Under the pieces are notes generated by a model. It was given only the letters and a program-made list of their open reading frames with translations. It was not told the origin of the DNA and did no database searches. From Streptomyces sp. NA04227 (GTDB lineage Bacteria > Actinomycetota > Actinomycetes > Streptomycetales > Streptomycetaceae), in contig NZ_CP054918.1 of assembly GCF_013364195.1 (NCBI RefSeq), positions 4,329,001-4,393,000 on the forward strand: 64,000 nt of DNA. Direction: 5' to 3'. The position numbers were made by a program, and so were the translations under genes. Of the stretch, positions 1 to 7,322 are shown piece after piece (within the stretch, counting starts at the first letter, position 1; each line of letters starts with the position of its first letter).

Positions 1-7
1 CGGCGGG

Positions 8-1213
8 GTGTTGGCCGCAGTTCTCGTGGTCGCGGTTCTCGCGGTCGAGAGCTCGTCCGGCGATTCCGTACCCGTCACCGTCCTGTCCGGGGCGCTGATG
101 CTGGCGGGTTTCGTGGCGCTCCGCTGGCGGCGGCGACGGCCGGTGTGGGTCGCGGTGTTCGTGCTGGCCTGCAGCATGGCCTACTTCCCGCTCTCGGAAC
201 GGGATGTGCCGGTGCTGCTGGCCGCCTTCGCCTTCGCGCTGTTCACCGTCGCGGCCGAGGGCTATCTGCTCGCCGCCGCCACCCTCGCGGTGTCGACCAT
301 GCTGATGATCGCCATCTCGGAGCAGATCGGCTCCCCGGACGGCCGCCACGTGGACGACACCTCGATCTTCCTGCTGCTCGGCTGGTTCGTCGGCCTCGTC
401 GCGGCGGGCCACGCGTACAGCACCAGGCTGGCCTATCTGCGCGAGGCCGAGCAGCGTGCACTGGCGGCGGAGCGGGAGCGCGACGCACGGGCACGGCAGT
501 CGGCGATCGAGGAGCGGCTGCGGATCGCGCGCGAGCTGCACGACGTGCTCGGCCACAACATCTCGCTGATCAACGTGCAGTCGAGCGCCGCCATGCACCG
601 GCACGCCAAGGGCAGGACCGGCGCGGCCGAGATGGCGCCCGCGATGGAGGCCATCCGGGACACCAGCCGCGAGGCGCTGCGCGAACTGCGGGCCACGCTC
701 GGCGTGCTCCGGCAGGTGGACGAGGCGGCGCCGACCGTCCCCGCCGACGCCGGACTGACAGAGATCGCCGGGCTGGCGGACCGGGCGTCCACGGCCGGAC
801 TCTCGGTGCGTACGGTGATGGAGGTACCGCGGGAGGTGCCGCGGCTGCCTCCCCAGGTGGGGCTGGCGGCGTACCGGATCGTGCAGGAGTCGCTGACGAA
901 CATCGTGCGGCACGCGGAGGCGACGGAGGCGGTGGTCACGGTACGGCTGGAGCACGACGGCGGCGCTGCCGACGACGGCGGTGACACGAGCGTGCGCGTA
1001 CGCATCGAGGACAACGGCAAGGGCATGCCCGGCGTACGCGACGGCGCGGGCCGGCACGGTGCCACCGGCCTCGGCGGCAGCGGACTGGGCGGCATGGCCG
1101 AACGGGCACGGGCCCTCGGCGGCGAGTTGACGGCGGAGAACATCCCCGGCCGCACCGGAGGCATCTCCGGCTTCCGGGTGGAGGCACGGATTCCGGTGGA
1201 GGACGGTAGATGA
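8..1213 (+). CDS. Two-component sensor histidine kinase, NarL/LuxR-type (5' end at window edge)
   Basis: Membrane histidine kinase expected to phosphorylate the response regulator encoded immediately downstream. The first ~140 residues hold several hydrophobic segments. A short coiled stretch rich in Ala/Glu/Arg follows, then a HisKA_3 dimerisation box with the phospho-acceptor His in ARELHDVLGHNISL (about residue 178). The C-terminal HATPase_c domain carries the N box (ESLTNIVRHA), DNGKGMPG and GSGLGGMAER. Its stop overlaps the start of the regulator by four bases (ATGA), so the two are co-translated. The GTG at position 8 is only the first possible start inside the window; the true start may lie upstream. 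The signal sensed cannot be told from sequence. Confidence 0.9.
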   Translation: MLAAVLVVAVLAVESSSGDSVPVTVLSGALMLAGFVALRWRRRRPVWVAVFVLACSMAYFPLSERDVPVLLAAFAFALFTVAAEGYLLAAATLAVSTMLMIAISEQIGSPDGRHVDDTSIFLLLGWFVGLVAAGHAYSTRLAYLREAEQRALAAERERDARARQSAIEERLRIARELHDVLGHNISLINVQSSAAMHRHAKGRTGAAEMAPAMEAIRDTSREALRELRATLGVLRQVDEAAPTVPADAGLTEIAGLADRASTAGLSVRTVMEVPREVPRLPPQVGLAAYRIVQESLTNIVRHAEATEAVVTVRLEHDGGAADDGGDTSVRVRIEDNGKGMPGVRDGAGRHGATGLGGSGLGGMAERARALGGELTAENIPGRTGGISGFRVEARIPVEDGR

Positions 1214-1875
1214 TCAGGGTTGTGCTGGCCGATGACCAGCGACTCGTGCGGGCCGGGTTCCGCTCGATACTCGACGACGAGGACGACATCGAGGTCGTCG
1301 GCGAGGCCGCGAACGGTGTGGAGGCCGTACGCCTCGCCCGCGAACTGCGGCCGGATGTCGTCCTCATGGACATCCGGATGCCGGAGAAGGACGGCCTCGA
1401 GGCCACCGGTGAGATCGTCGGCGACCAGCGGCTGGAGGGCGTACGGGTGGTCATCCTCACCACCTTCGACGTCGACGACCACGTGTACGGGGCGCTGCGC
1501 GCCGGCGCCTCGGGCTTCCTGGTCAAGGACACCGAACCGATGGAACTGCTGCACGGCGTACGGGTCGCCGCGCGCGGCGACGCACTGATCGCCCCGACCG
1601 TGACGCGGCGCCTGATCGCGGAGTTCGCGGGCCGCGTCAAGCGCCCCGAGCCGAGCACCCGGCTCAACAGCCTCACCCAGCGGGAGCGCGAGGTGATGGG
1701 CCTGGTCGGTGCGGGGCTGACCAACGACGAGATCGCCCAGCGGCTCGTACTGAGCCCGGCAACGGCGAAGACCCATGTGAGCCGGGTGATGACGAAGCTG
1801 GACGTCCGAGACCGCGCCCAACTGGTCGTCCTGGCCTACGAGTCCGGGATGATCACCCCAGGCTGGCTGGGATAG
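1210..1875 (+). CDS. NarL/FixJ-family response regulator
   Basis: Partner of the preceding kinase. An N-terminal receiver domain has acidic residues DD near residues 8-9, the phospho-acceptor Asp in VVLMDIRMP (about residue 54), Thr in ILTTFD and Lys in FLVKDTEP. A C-terminal LuxR-type HTH follows (LTQREREVMGLVGAGLTNDE onward, then KTHVSRVMTKL). The 221-residue length is normal for the family. Starts inside the kinase stop codon. Target genes are unknown; the adjacent membrane-protein and MmpL genes are candidates only by proximity. Confidence 0.93.
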   Translation: MIRVVLADDQRLVRAGFRSILDDEDDIEVVGEAANGVEAVRLARELRPDVVLMDIRMPEKDGLEATGEIVGDQRLEGVRVVILTTFDVDDHVYGALRAGASGFLVKDTEPMELLHGVRVAARGDALIAPTVTRRLIAEFAGRVKRPEPSTRLNSLTQREREVMGLVGAGLTNDEIAQRLVLSPATAKTHVSRVMTKLDVRDRAQLVVLAYESGMITPGWLG

Positions 1876-2290
1876 CCGTATCGAGTTGACGTCGGCCGTC
1901 ACGGTCGTCCGGCCGCCTGAGCAGGCCGGGGCGATCTTCGCCGACGTCCGCAAGTTCACGCCGACGTCCTCGAGTTCATGTCGACGTCCTCAAGTTCCCT
2001 TACTTCGTTACCGACATGGCCCTCATGCCGGAGGCGTGGGCGGCCCGTGACGGTGCTCGGCATGCGCCATGCCCGAGTTGCTCTGTCGGGTGGGCTGTGA
2101 CATTCACATTCCGCATGCCATGAGTGCCCAGTGCCTCGGGGCGGCCGCAACTCCCGTGGTACGGCGCCTCTTTCGGACGCAACTCCTGGGGTACGCCGGG
2201 TCGTGACCCCAGGCTGACGCGGCGCACCAAGCCGTCACCGCACTGTGTTCCCAGGTCGAGGGACCGGGAGCACAGAAGGGGGTGGCGGCG
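1876..2290. other. Intergenic region, no supported gene
   Basis: 415 bases after the response regulator. It holds three tandem 20-bp repeats (listed separately). The short open frames here lack ribosome sites and look random. A purine-rich AGAAGGGGG at about 2274-2281 serves as ribosome site for the next gene. Confidence 0.6.
1939..1998. repeat. Three tandem 20-bp direct repeats
   Basis: Copies at 1939-1958, 1959-1978 and 1979-1998 share the core YCGACGTCCTCRAGTTCA with a few substitutions. They lie 63-122 bp after the response regulator stop. A regulator array or replication slippage are both possible. Confidence 0.75.
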
Positions 2291-3142
2291 GTGGACTCGT
2301 CGGTGGAAGCGGTGGTCGGAGCGCTCGCGATCGGGCTGCTCGGCTTCTTCACCGTCGGCTACTTCGTCGTGGTCGGTGCCGGGCTTGGCCTGGGCATGCT
2401 GCTGCCCTGGCTGGCCCACGACCCGCGCGAAAGGCGGCAGGTGCTGGCCGCCTCGGCACGCGGTGGCGCCGCGTGGCTGGTCGCCGCGGCCGGGGTGCTC
2501 CTGACCTGTCTGCCGCAGATGGCGGGGGAGTTGCTCCGTGAGCGTTGTCCTGCCCTCCTCGTGCTGCTGCTCGGCCTGGCCGTGCGCCGTGCGGGTCTGC
2601 TGCGCGCCAACCAGGCGTCGGTGTACGGGTGTTGGCTGACGGTGCTCGGCTGGAGCTGGCTGCTGGCCTCGCTGCTCACCGGCCGAACGACCGGGGCGAC
2701 CGGTACGACGGCCGCCGGGACGGTGGCCGTCGTGGCGCTCGCCGTGGCCCTGCTGTTCGCCCTGCACGGGCTGGGTTTCGGGACTCTGCGGCTCACCGGC
2801 AGGCCCTTTGAGCGGGCCCGGCTGCTGGCGGGCCGCGGCAGCTCACGCGAGTTGTACGCGCTGACCGCCGTGGCGATGGTGGCGCTGCCGCTGGTCTGCG
2901 GCCTCCAACTGCCGCTGTGGGATGCGGCGGTGGACGGGCCGGTGGGCGGGTCGCCGACGTGGCTGGCATGGCTGCCGTGGGTGGTCGTGCCGCTGCTGGC
3001 GGCCGTCGCGGCGCTGCTGACCGTCGCGCGGACGCAGGCCCGGCGCACCTTCCCGGACACTCTCCGCCCCGCCTTCCGCTCGGCCCTTCGAGGCACCCGA
3101 CGGGGTGGCCCGCGGGGCGGGACGGGCGGTGGTGCGCCGTAG
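2291..3142 (+). CDS. Multi-pass integral membrane protein (weakly CydB-like)
   Basis: About 283 residues with roughly seven hydrophobic helices and an Arg-rich cytoplasmic C-terminus. The opening helix followed by GLGLGMLLPWLAHDPRERR and the later YGCWLTVLGWSWLL resemble the layout of subunit II of cytochrome bd oxidase (CydB). The resemblance is loose and no CydA-like partner is nearby, so no oxidase role is claimed. Start: GTG at 2291 is preferred over the in-frame GTG at 2282 because AGAAGGGG ends right at 2281, giving sensible spacing only to 2291. The next gene encodes an MmpL transporter, which may form a functional pair with it. Confidence 0.65.
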   Translation: MDSSVEAVVGALAIGLLGFFTVGYFVVVGAGLGLGMLLPWLAHDPRERRQVLAASARGGAAWLVAAAGVLLTCLPQMAGELLRERCPALLVLLLGLAVRRAGLLRANQASVYGCWLTVLGWSWLLASLLTGRTTGATGTTAAGTVAVVALAVALLFALHGLGFGTLRLTGRPFERARLLAGRGSSRELYALTAVAMVALPLVCGLQLPLWDAAVDGPVGGSPTWLAWLPWVVVPLLAAVAALLTVARTQARRTFPDTLRPAFRSALRGTRRGGPRGGTGGGAP

Positions 3143-3299
3143 GGCGCGCGGAGGACCCGCGCAGCACAGGACTTCACAGCCTCGGAGATCCGGATCGCGG
3201 ATTCGCCGACGAAGACGCCGACGAAGACGAAGACGACGCCGACGAAGACGACGACGAAGGCGACGAGACGAACATGCGTAGAGACACGGAGGAGCCGTC
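3143..3299. repeat. Low-complexity GACGAAGACGCC-type repeats before the MmpL gene
   Basis: Between about 3208 and 3271 the leader consists of imperfect tandem GACGAAGACGCC / GACGAAGACGAC units. A strong GGAGGAG ribosome site follows at about 3289. Read as protein the repeats would give a poly-acidic tail, but no frame is convincing as a gene. Most likely a slippage-prone leader. Confidence 0.6.
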
Positions 3300-5690
3300 A
3301 TGAGCAACGCACGGACCGGGCCGCGGGCCCACGGAGACACGGCCGGAGGAGGGCCGAAGAGGCCGGGGATCTTCGAGCGGATCGCCGCCTTCTCCTTCCG
3401 CCACAAGTGGCGGGCGCTGGTGCTGTGGGCCGCGGTGCTCATCGGAGTACAGGCGCTGTCCATGGTGGTGGGCAACGACTACCGCAACGACTTCTCCCTT
3501 CCGGGCACCGAGTCCCACCAGGCGCAGCGGACGTTGGAGGAGAAGGGCGCCGCGCAGGCGGGCGACAGCATCCAGATCGTCGTCCGGGACGAGGAGGGCC
3601 TGCGGACCGCCGCGCATGAGAAGCGCGTCGCGGCGATGCTGAAGAAGGTCGCCGCACAGGACAGCGTCACCGCGGTGGTGAGCCCGTACGACGACAAGTC
3701 CGCCGTCTCCCGCGACGGCACCATCGGCTACGCGACCGTCACCCTGGACGGCCTGGCCGAAGAGGTGCCCAAGGAGGAACGGGTCGAACTCATCGACACG
3801 GCCCAGGAGTTCGAGGGCGACGGGCTGCGGGTCGAGCTGGGCGGCGACGCCATCCGCAACGCGGAGGAAGGTGAGGGCGGCGCCGCCGAGGGTGCGGGCA
3901 TGCTGGGCGCGCTGATCATCCTGGTCTTCCTGTTCGGCTCGGTGGTCGCGGCCGGACTGCCGGTGATCACGGCGCTGTTCGCGGTGGGCAGCACCATGGG
4001 GCTGATCGTGATGGCCTCGCACTTCGTGACCCTCGCGGACTTCACCCCGCCGCTGATGATGCTGGTCGGGCTGGGGGTCGGCATCGACTACGCGCTGCTG
4101 ATCTTCTCCCGGTATCGCACGGAGCTGCTCGTCGAGGCGGCCCGGGACGGTTCCCTCGCAGGCGGCGGCGGTGCCGGTGAGGGCAACGACCGGGCTTCCC
4201 GCAAGGCCGCCGACCGCGCCAGCCGCCCCGGGCAGGAGCGTGCCGCACGCGTCGCGCTGGACGCGGCGGGCCGTACCGTCTTCTTCGCGGGCTGCACGGT
4301 CATCATCGCACTGCTCGGCATGTACGCGCTCGGTCTCGGCTCGCTCCAGGGCGTGGCCCTGGCGATGGCCCTGACCGTGCTCGTCACCATGATCGCCTCG
4401 CTGACGCTGCTCCCCGCGCTGCTGAGCGCCTTCGGCGGCCGTATCCGGCGCAATGTGCTCAAGCGGGCCCGCGGGCAGGCGGCCCGTGGCCGCAAGGAGG
4501 AGGGCACGGCTTGGCGCCGCTGGGGCGGCGGCGTGCAGCGGCATCCGTGGGCGGCGCTGCTGGTCGCCGTGGTGGCCCTGGGCGCGCTGGCCGCACCCGC
4601 GCTGAACATGCGGCTCGGTTTCGCGGACGCCGGCAACGACGCGGAGTCCACCACCAGCCGCCAGGCGTACGACCTGCTCGCGGAGGGCTTCGGGCCCGGC
4701 TTCAACGGCCCGCTGATCGTCGTCGCGGACGGCGAGGAGAAGGGCGAGCCGGTCAAGGACGCGGCGGGCACGCTCCGTACGACGCTCGAGGACACCACCG
4801 GCATCGCGGCCGTCTCCCCGGCCATCCCGACGAAGGACCCCTCGGTGGCGTTGCTCATCGCCTACCCGGCCTCCGCGCCGCAGGCCGAGGCGACCTCCGA
4901 CCTGGTCGGCTCGCTGCGGGACGACATCCTGCCGCGCGTCGAGCGGGAGACCGGCACGCGGTTCCTGGTCGGCGGTGCGACGGCGGCGGCCGAGGACTTC
5001 TCGTTGAAGGTGCAGGACCGTATCTCGGTCTTCGTCGCCATCGTGGTCGGGCTCTCGGCACTGCTGCTGATGGCCGTCTTCCGCTCGGTGCTGATTCCGC
5101 TGAAGGCGGCAGTGCTCAACCTGCTGAGCATCGGGGCCTCGCTGGGCGCCGTCACGCTGGTCTTCCAGGAGGGGTGGTTCGGGGTCCAGCCGGGCCCGGT
5201 CGAGGCGTTCATACCGGTGATGATCTTCGCGATCGTCTTCGGTCTCTCCATGGACTACGAGGTGTTCCTGCTGTCCCGCATCCACGAGGAGTGGGAGAAC
5301 ACCAAGGACCCCTCGCACGCCGTACGGGAGGGGCTGGCGCACACCGGCAAGGTGATCACGGCCGCCGCGGCCATCATGATCGTGGTCTTCGCGGCCTTCA
5401 TCCTCAGCCCGGAGCGGATGCTGCAGCAGTTCGGCCTGGGCCTGGCGGTGGCGATCCTGCTGGACGCGGTGCTGATCCGGTGCCTGATCGTGCCCGCCGT
5501 GATGCAACTCCTCGGCCGCCGCGCCTGGTGGCTCCCGGCGCCGCTGGGCAGGCTGCTGCCGCGGGTGGAGATCGAGCGCCACGAGCAGCGCGGGCCGGAG
5601 TCCGGCGAGAGCGCCCCCGAGGCGCCGGGCCAGGGCGCCCCCGAGGCGCCGGGCCAGGGCGCGTACGCGGACCCGGGCCTGCGCCGCTGA
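3300..5690 (+). CDS. MMPL/RND-superfamily transporter
   Basis: 796-residue proton-driven exporter of the MmpL/YdfJ type. The N-terminal helix (about residues 37-57) is followed by a large extracytoplasmic domain. A cluster of five helices near residues 200-380 includes the GVGIDYALLIFSRYR motif. A second extracytoplasmic domain and a second helix cluster (about residues 560-740) carry GLSMDYEVFLLSRIHEEW. The two motifs each hold the conserved Asp-Tyr pair of the proton relay. The C-terminus is Pro/Gly/Glu-rich and contains two exact tandem copies of EAPGQGAP. ATG is preceded by GGAGGAG. Substrate unknown; families include lipid and drug exporters. A hairpin follows the stop. Confidence 0.92.
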   Translation: MSNARTGPRAHGDTAGGGPKRPGIFERIAAFSFRHKWRALVLWAAVLIGVQALSMVVGNDYRNDFSLPGTESHQAQRTLEEKGAAQAGDSIQIVVRDEEGLRTAAHEKRVAAMLKKVAAQDSVTAVVSPYDDKSAVSRDGTIGYATVTLDGLAEEVPKEERVELIDTAQEFEGDGLRVELGGDAIRNAEEGEGGAAEGAGMLGALIILVFLFGSVVAAGLPVITALFAVGSTMGLIVMASHFVTLADFTPPLMMLVGLGVGIDYALLIFSRYRTELLVEAARDGSLAGGGGAGEGNDRASRKAADRASRPGQERAARVALDAAGRTVFFAGCTVIIALLGMYALGLGSLQGVALAMALTVLVTMIASLTLLPALLSAFGGRIRRNVLKRARGQAARGRKEEGTAWRRWGGGVQRHPWAALLVAVVALGALAAPALNMRLGFADAGNDAESTTSRQAYDLLAEGFGPGFNGPLIVVADGEEKGEPVKDAAGTLRTTLEDTTGIAAVSPAIPTKDPSVALLIAYPASAPQAEATSDLVGSLRDDILPRVERETGTRFLVGGATAAAEDFSLKVQDRISVFVAIVVGLSALLLMAVFRSVLIPLKAAVLNLLSIGASLGAVTLVFQEGWFGVQPGPVEAFIPVMIFAIVFGLSMDYEVFLLSRIHEEWENTKDPSHAVREGLAHTGKVITAAAAIMIVVFAAFILSPERMLQQFGLGLAVAILLDAVLIRCLIVPAVMQLLGRRAWWLPAPLGRLLPRVEIERHEQRGPESGESAPEAPGQGAPEAPGQGAYADPGLRR

Positions 5691-5741
5691 CGCAGGCGGC
5701 GGCGCAGCAGCGGGGGACACCGGGAGGGGTGCACCTCCCGG
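5679..5741 (+). terminator. Two consecutive hairpins after the MmpL gene
   Basis: CTGCGCCGC (5679-5687) pairs perfectly with GCGGCGCAG (5699-5707) across the stop codon. CCGGGAGG (5720-5727) pairs with CCTCCCGG (5734-5741) with a 6-nt loop. There is no U-tract, as is usual for streptomycete terminators. Confidence 0.6.
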
Positions 5742-5931
5742 CGTCACCTGCACGGGTCTCCCCGGCGGAATCCTCCCGCTTCCCGCTCCTGTCGCCGAAG
5801 GTGCCGGCGGGCTCGTGCTCTCTCGGCAAAATGCCTGCTCACGGGCACGTCTCGGGGCCTCGGAGCGGCGTAGAGTGAGAGGGCCGGAGCCGCGTTCGGG
5901 ACCTTGAGTTCCACCTCGAGGAGGTGAGGAC

Positions 5932-6165
5932 ATGGAGGCAGCCGTCACCGTCGCCGTGATCGTCTTCGTGATCGTCGCGGGAATGTTCCTGATCCACCGG
6001 ATCAACGTGCAGCACGGCGCAGGGACCGAAGGGTTCCGCTACCGCGGTGCCCTGCCGGGAGGCGGTCGGCGGAACCGTAAGGGCCCACGTGCGACCGCGT
6101 CGAAGGGTCCTCCTGCCGACGCCCCGCACCGTGAGCGTCGAGAGGGGAGCAAGGGGGCTCCGTGA
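5932..6165 (+). CDS. Small single-pass membrane protein
   Basis: 77 residues. One N-terminal helix (AAVTVAVIVFVIVAGMFLI) is followed by a basic, Gly/Arg/Lys-rich soluble tail of about 50 residues. A very strong ribosome site GAGGAGGTGAGG precedes the ATG. Its stop overlaps the GTG of the next tiny gene (GTGA at 6162-6165), which argues that both are real and translated together. Function unknown. Confidence 0.7.
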   Translation: MEAAVTVAVIVFVIVAGMFLIHRINVQHGAGTEGFRYRGALPGGGRRNRKGPRATASKGPPADAPHRERREGSKGAP

Positions 6166-6314
6166 AGTCACCGGAACCGCCGTCGGCCGGGCATGCGGAG
6201 GTGCGTATCGTCGCCGCGGATCCGGAGGTGGTTCGCGGTGTGACGGAGGTTCTCCGCCGTGGTTTCGCCGCCACCGAAGCGCGCGGTTACCCCGCGGGCG
6301 CCGACGGCGGATGA
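6162..6314 (+). CDS. 50-residue conserved streptomycete small protein, possibly shortened
   Basis: Begins MKSPEPPSAGHAEVRIVAAD (GTG start) and continues DPEVVRGVTEVLRRGFAATEARGYPAGADGG. From memory, streptomycetes carry many small proteins with the pattern RIV-x-DPE-x-x-RRVAEVLR...FA-x-x-E-R-x-YPAG, usually ending with a further Thr-Arg-Leu-His-Leu-Thr-Val strand. That last strand is missing here, so the gene may be a shortened copy. It overlaps the upstream gene by four bases. Function unknown. Confidence 0.6.
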   Translation: MKSPEPPSAGHAEVRIVAADPEVVRGVTEVLRRGFAATEARGYPAGADGG

Positions 6315-6406
6315 CGGCCCACGTCATCCGATATGACCGAAATGGCATCCGGGGCCTACGCTGGTGAGTGGGTCCGCGCACGCTCACGTGCAACGACCCG
6401 GAAGGG

Positions 6407-6434
6407 CGGCCCCGGTGTGTCCATGCCGGGGCCG
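6407..6434. terminator. Hairpin downstream of the small-gene pair
   Basis: CGGCCCCGG (6407-6415) and CCGGGGCCG (6426-6434) form a perfect 9-bp stem with a 10-nt loop. It lies between the 50-residue gene and the phosphoesterase gene. Confidence 0.5.
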
Positions 6435-6583
6435 TTGGCCGGTCCTCCGGCGTGCTCGCATCGTGCACGAGCCCCTCGCGCTCCGGTGCGCGCAGCGTCT
6501 GGGACGGCATCCTCGGAGTGCTCGCTGGACCGGCAGAGCGGAGCCCGCTGAAACCGAGTCGTACACGAAAGGCAGGACGCCCC

Positions 6584-7153
6584 ATGGCGAGTGGTCGGAC
6601 AACGAACGCCTTCATCTGCCTCAGGATCCCCGACGAGCTCGCCGACGCCCTGGTCGACCTGCAACCGCGGTGCCGGGAGCGCGTCGACCCGCAGCACCGG
6701 GAACACATGCACATCACCCTGGGCTTCCTGCACGACGCCGACGAGCGGAAGCTGACCGAGACCCGCTCGCTGCTGACCGGAGGCACCTGGCCCGCTCCGG
6801 TCGTGCGCCTGACCGGCCAGGTACGTCATGGCAGCTGGGCCCTGACGAAGGACCCGGCCTACCGCTACGACGAGGAAGTCGTCCAGAAGGGCGAGCAGGT
6901 CCGGCTGGGCGTCGAACACAACGACGAGCTGCGCCGCCTCCAGGAAGAGATCACCCGGGGCCTGGGCATCGTCGAGAACGGTTTCTGGCCCCATGTCACG
7001 CTCGGCCTGGCCAAGGAGGACTTCGCCGCGGCTCAGGTCAGAGACCTGCCCCTGCCCTCGGCGAGCGGGGCGGCTCCGTGCGTGGACGTGCAACAGGAGG
7101 TGTCGGCCGTGGAGTTCACCACTCTCGTCCGCAAGGATTTCGCCGGGGCATGA
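6584..7153 (+). CDS. 2H phosphoesterase superfamily protein (LigT/2'-5' RNA ligase-like)
   Basis: 189 residues. The two signature H-h-T-h motifs are present: HITLGF (about residue 46) and HVTLGL (about residue 137). This spacing is typical of 2H phosphoesterases, which hydrolyse or ligate 2',3'-cyclic or 2'-5' phosphodiester bonds in RNA or small nucleotides. The start is the ATG at 6584, preceded by AAAGGCAGGA; the frame is open upstream but that part has no family similarity. A strong terminator follows, so it is probably a single-gene unit. Actual substrate unknown. Confidence 0.82.
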   Translation: MASGRTTNAFICLRIPDELADALVDLQPRCRERVDPQHREHMHITLGFLHDADERKLTETRSLLTGGTWPAPVVRLTGQVRHGSWALTKDPAYRYDEEVVQKGEQVRLGVEHNDELRRLQEEITRGLGIVENGFWPHVTLGLAKEDFAAAQVRDLPLPSASGAAPCVDVQQEVSAVEFTTLVRKDFAGA

Positions 7154-7178
7154 CGTGTCCCACGCGGGCTGCCGCAAA

Positions 7179-7217
7179 GGGCCGGCTCACAGAACCCAAG
7201 AACATGTGAGCCGGCCC
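7179..7217. terminator. Strong hairpin terminator after the 2H phosphoesterase gene
   Basis: GGGCCGGCTCAC (7179-7190) pairs with GTGAGCCGGCCC (7206-7217), a perfect 12-bp stem with a 15-nt loop, followed by a short T-rich run (ATTCCTCTTTT). It may act in both directions, since the gene at 7323-9281 ends towards it. Confidence 0.8.
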
Positions 7218-7322
7218 ATTCCTCTTTTGGGGCTTGGGGCGTTCCGGAGATCATCTGGTGAGCGGAGCAAGTCGCCCTGCCCGGCCCTCAGTTGAAGACG
7301 ACCCCTAACCCCCGACCCCGCC

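Noticed and set aside
3174..6005. 943-codon minus-strand frame opposite the MmpL gene
   Set aside because: Gln/Arg/Asp/His-rich shadow; the MmpL motifs on the other strand are decisive.
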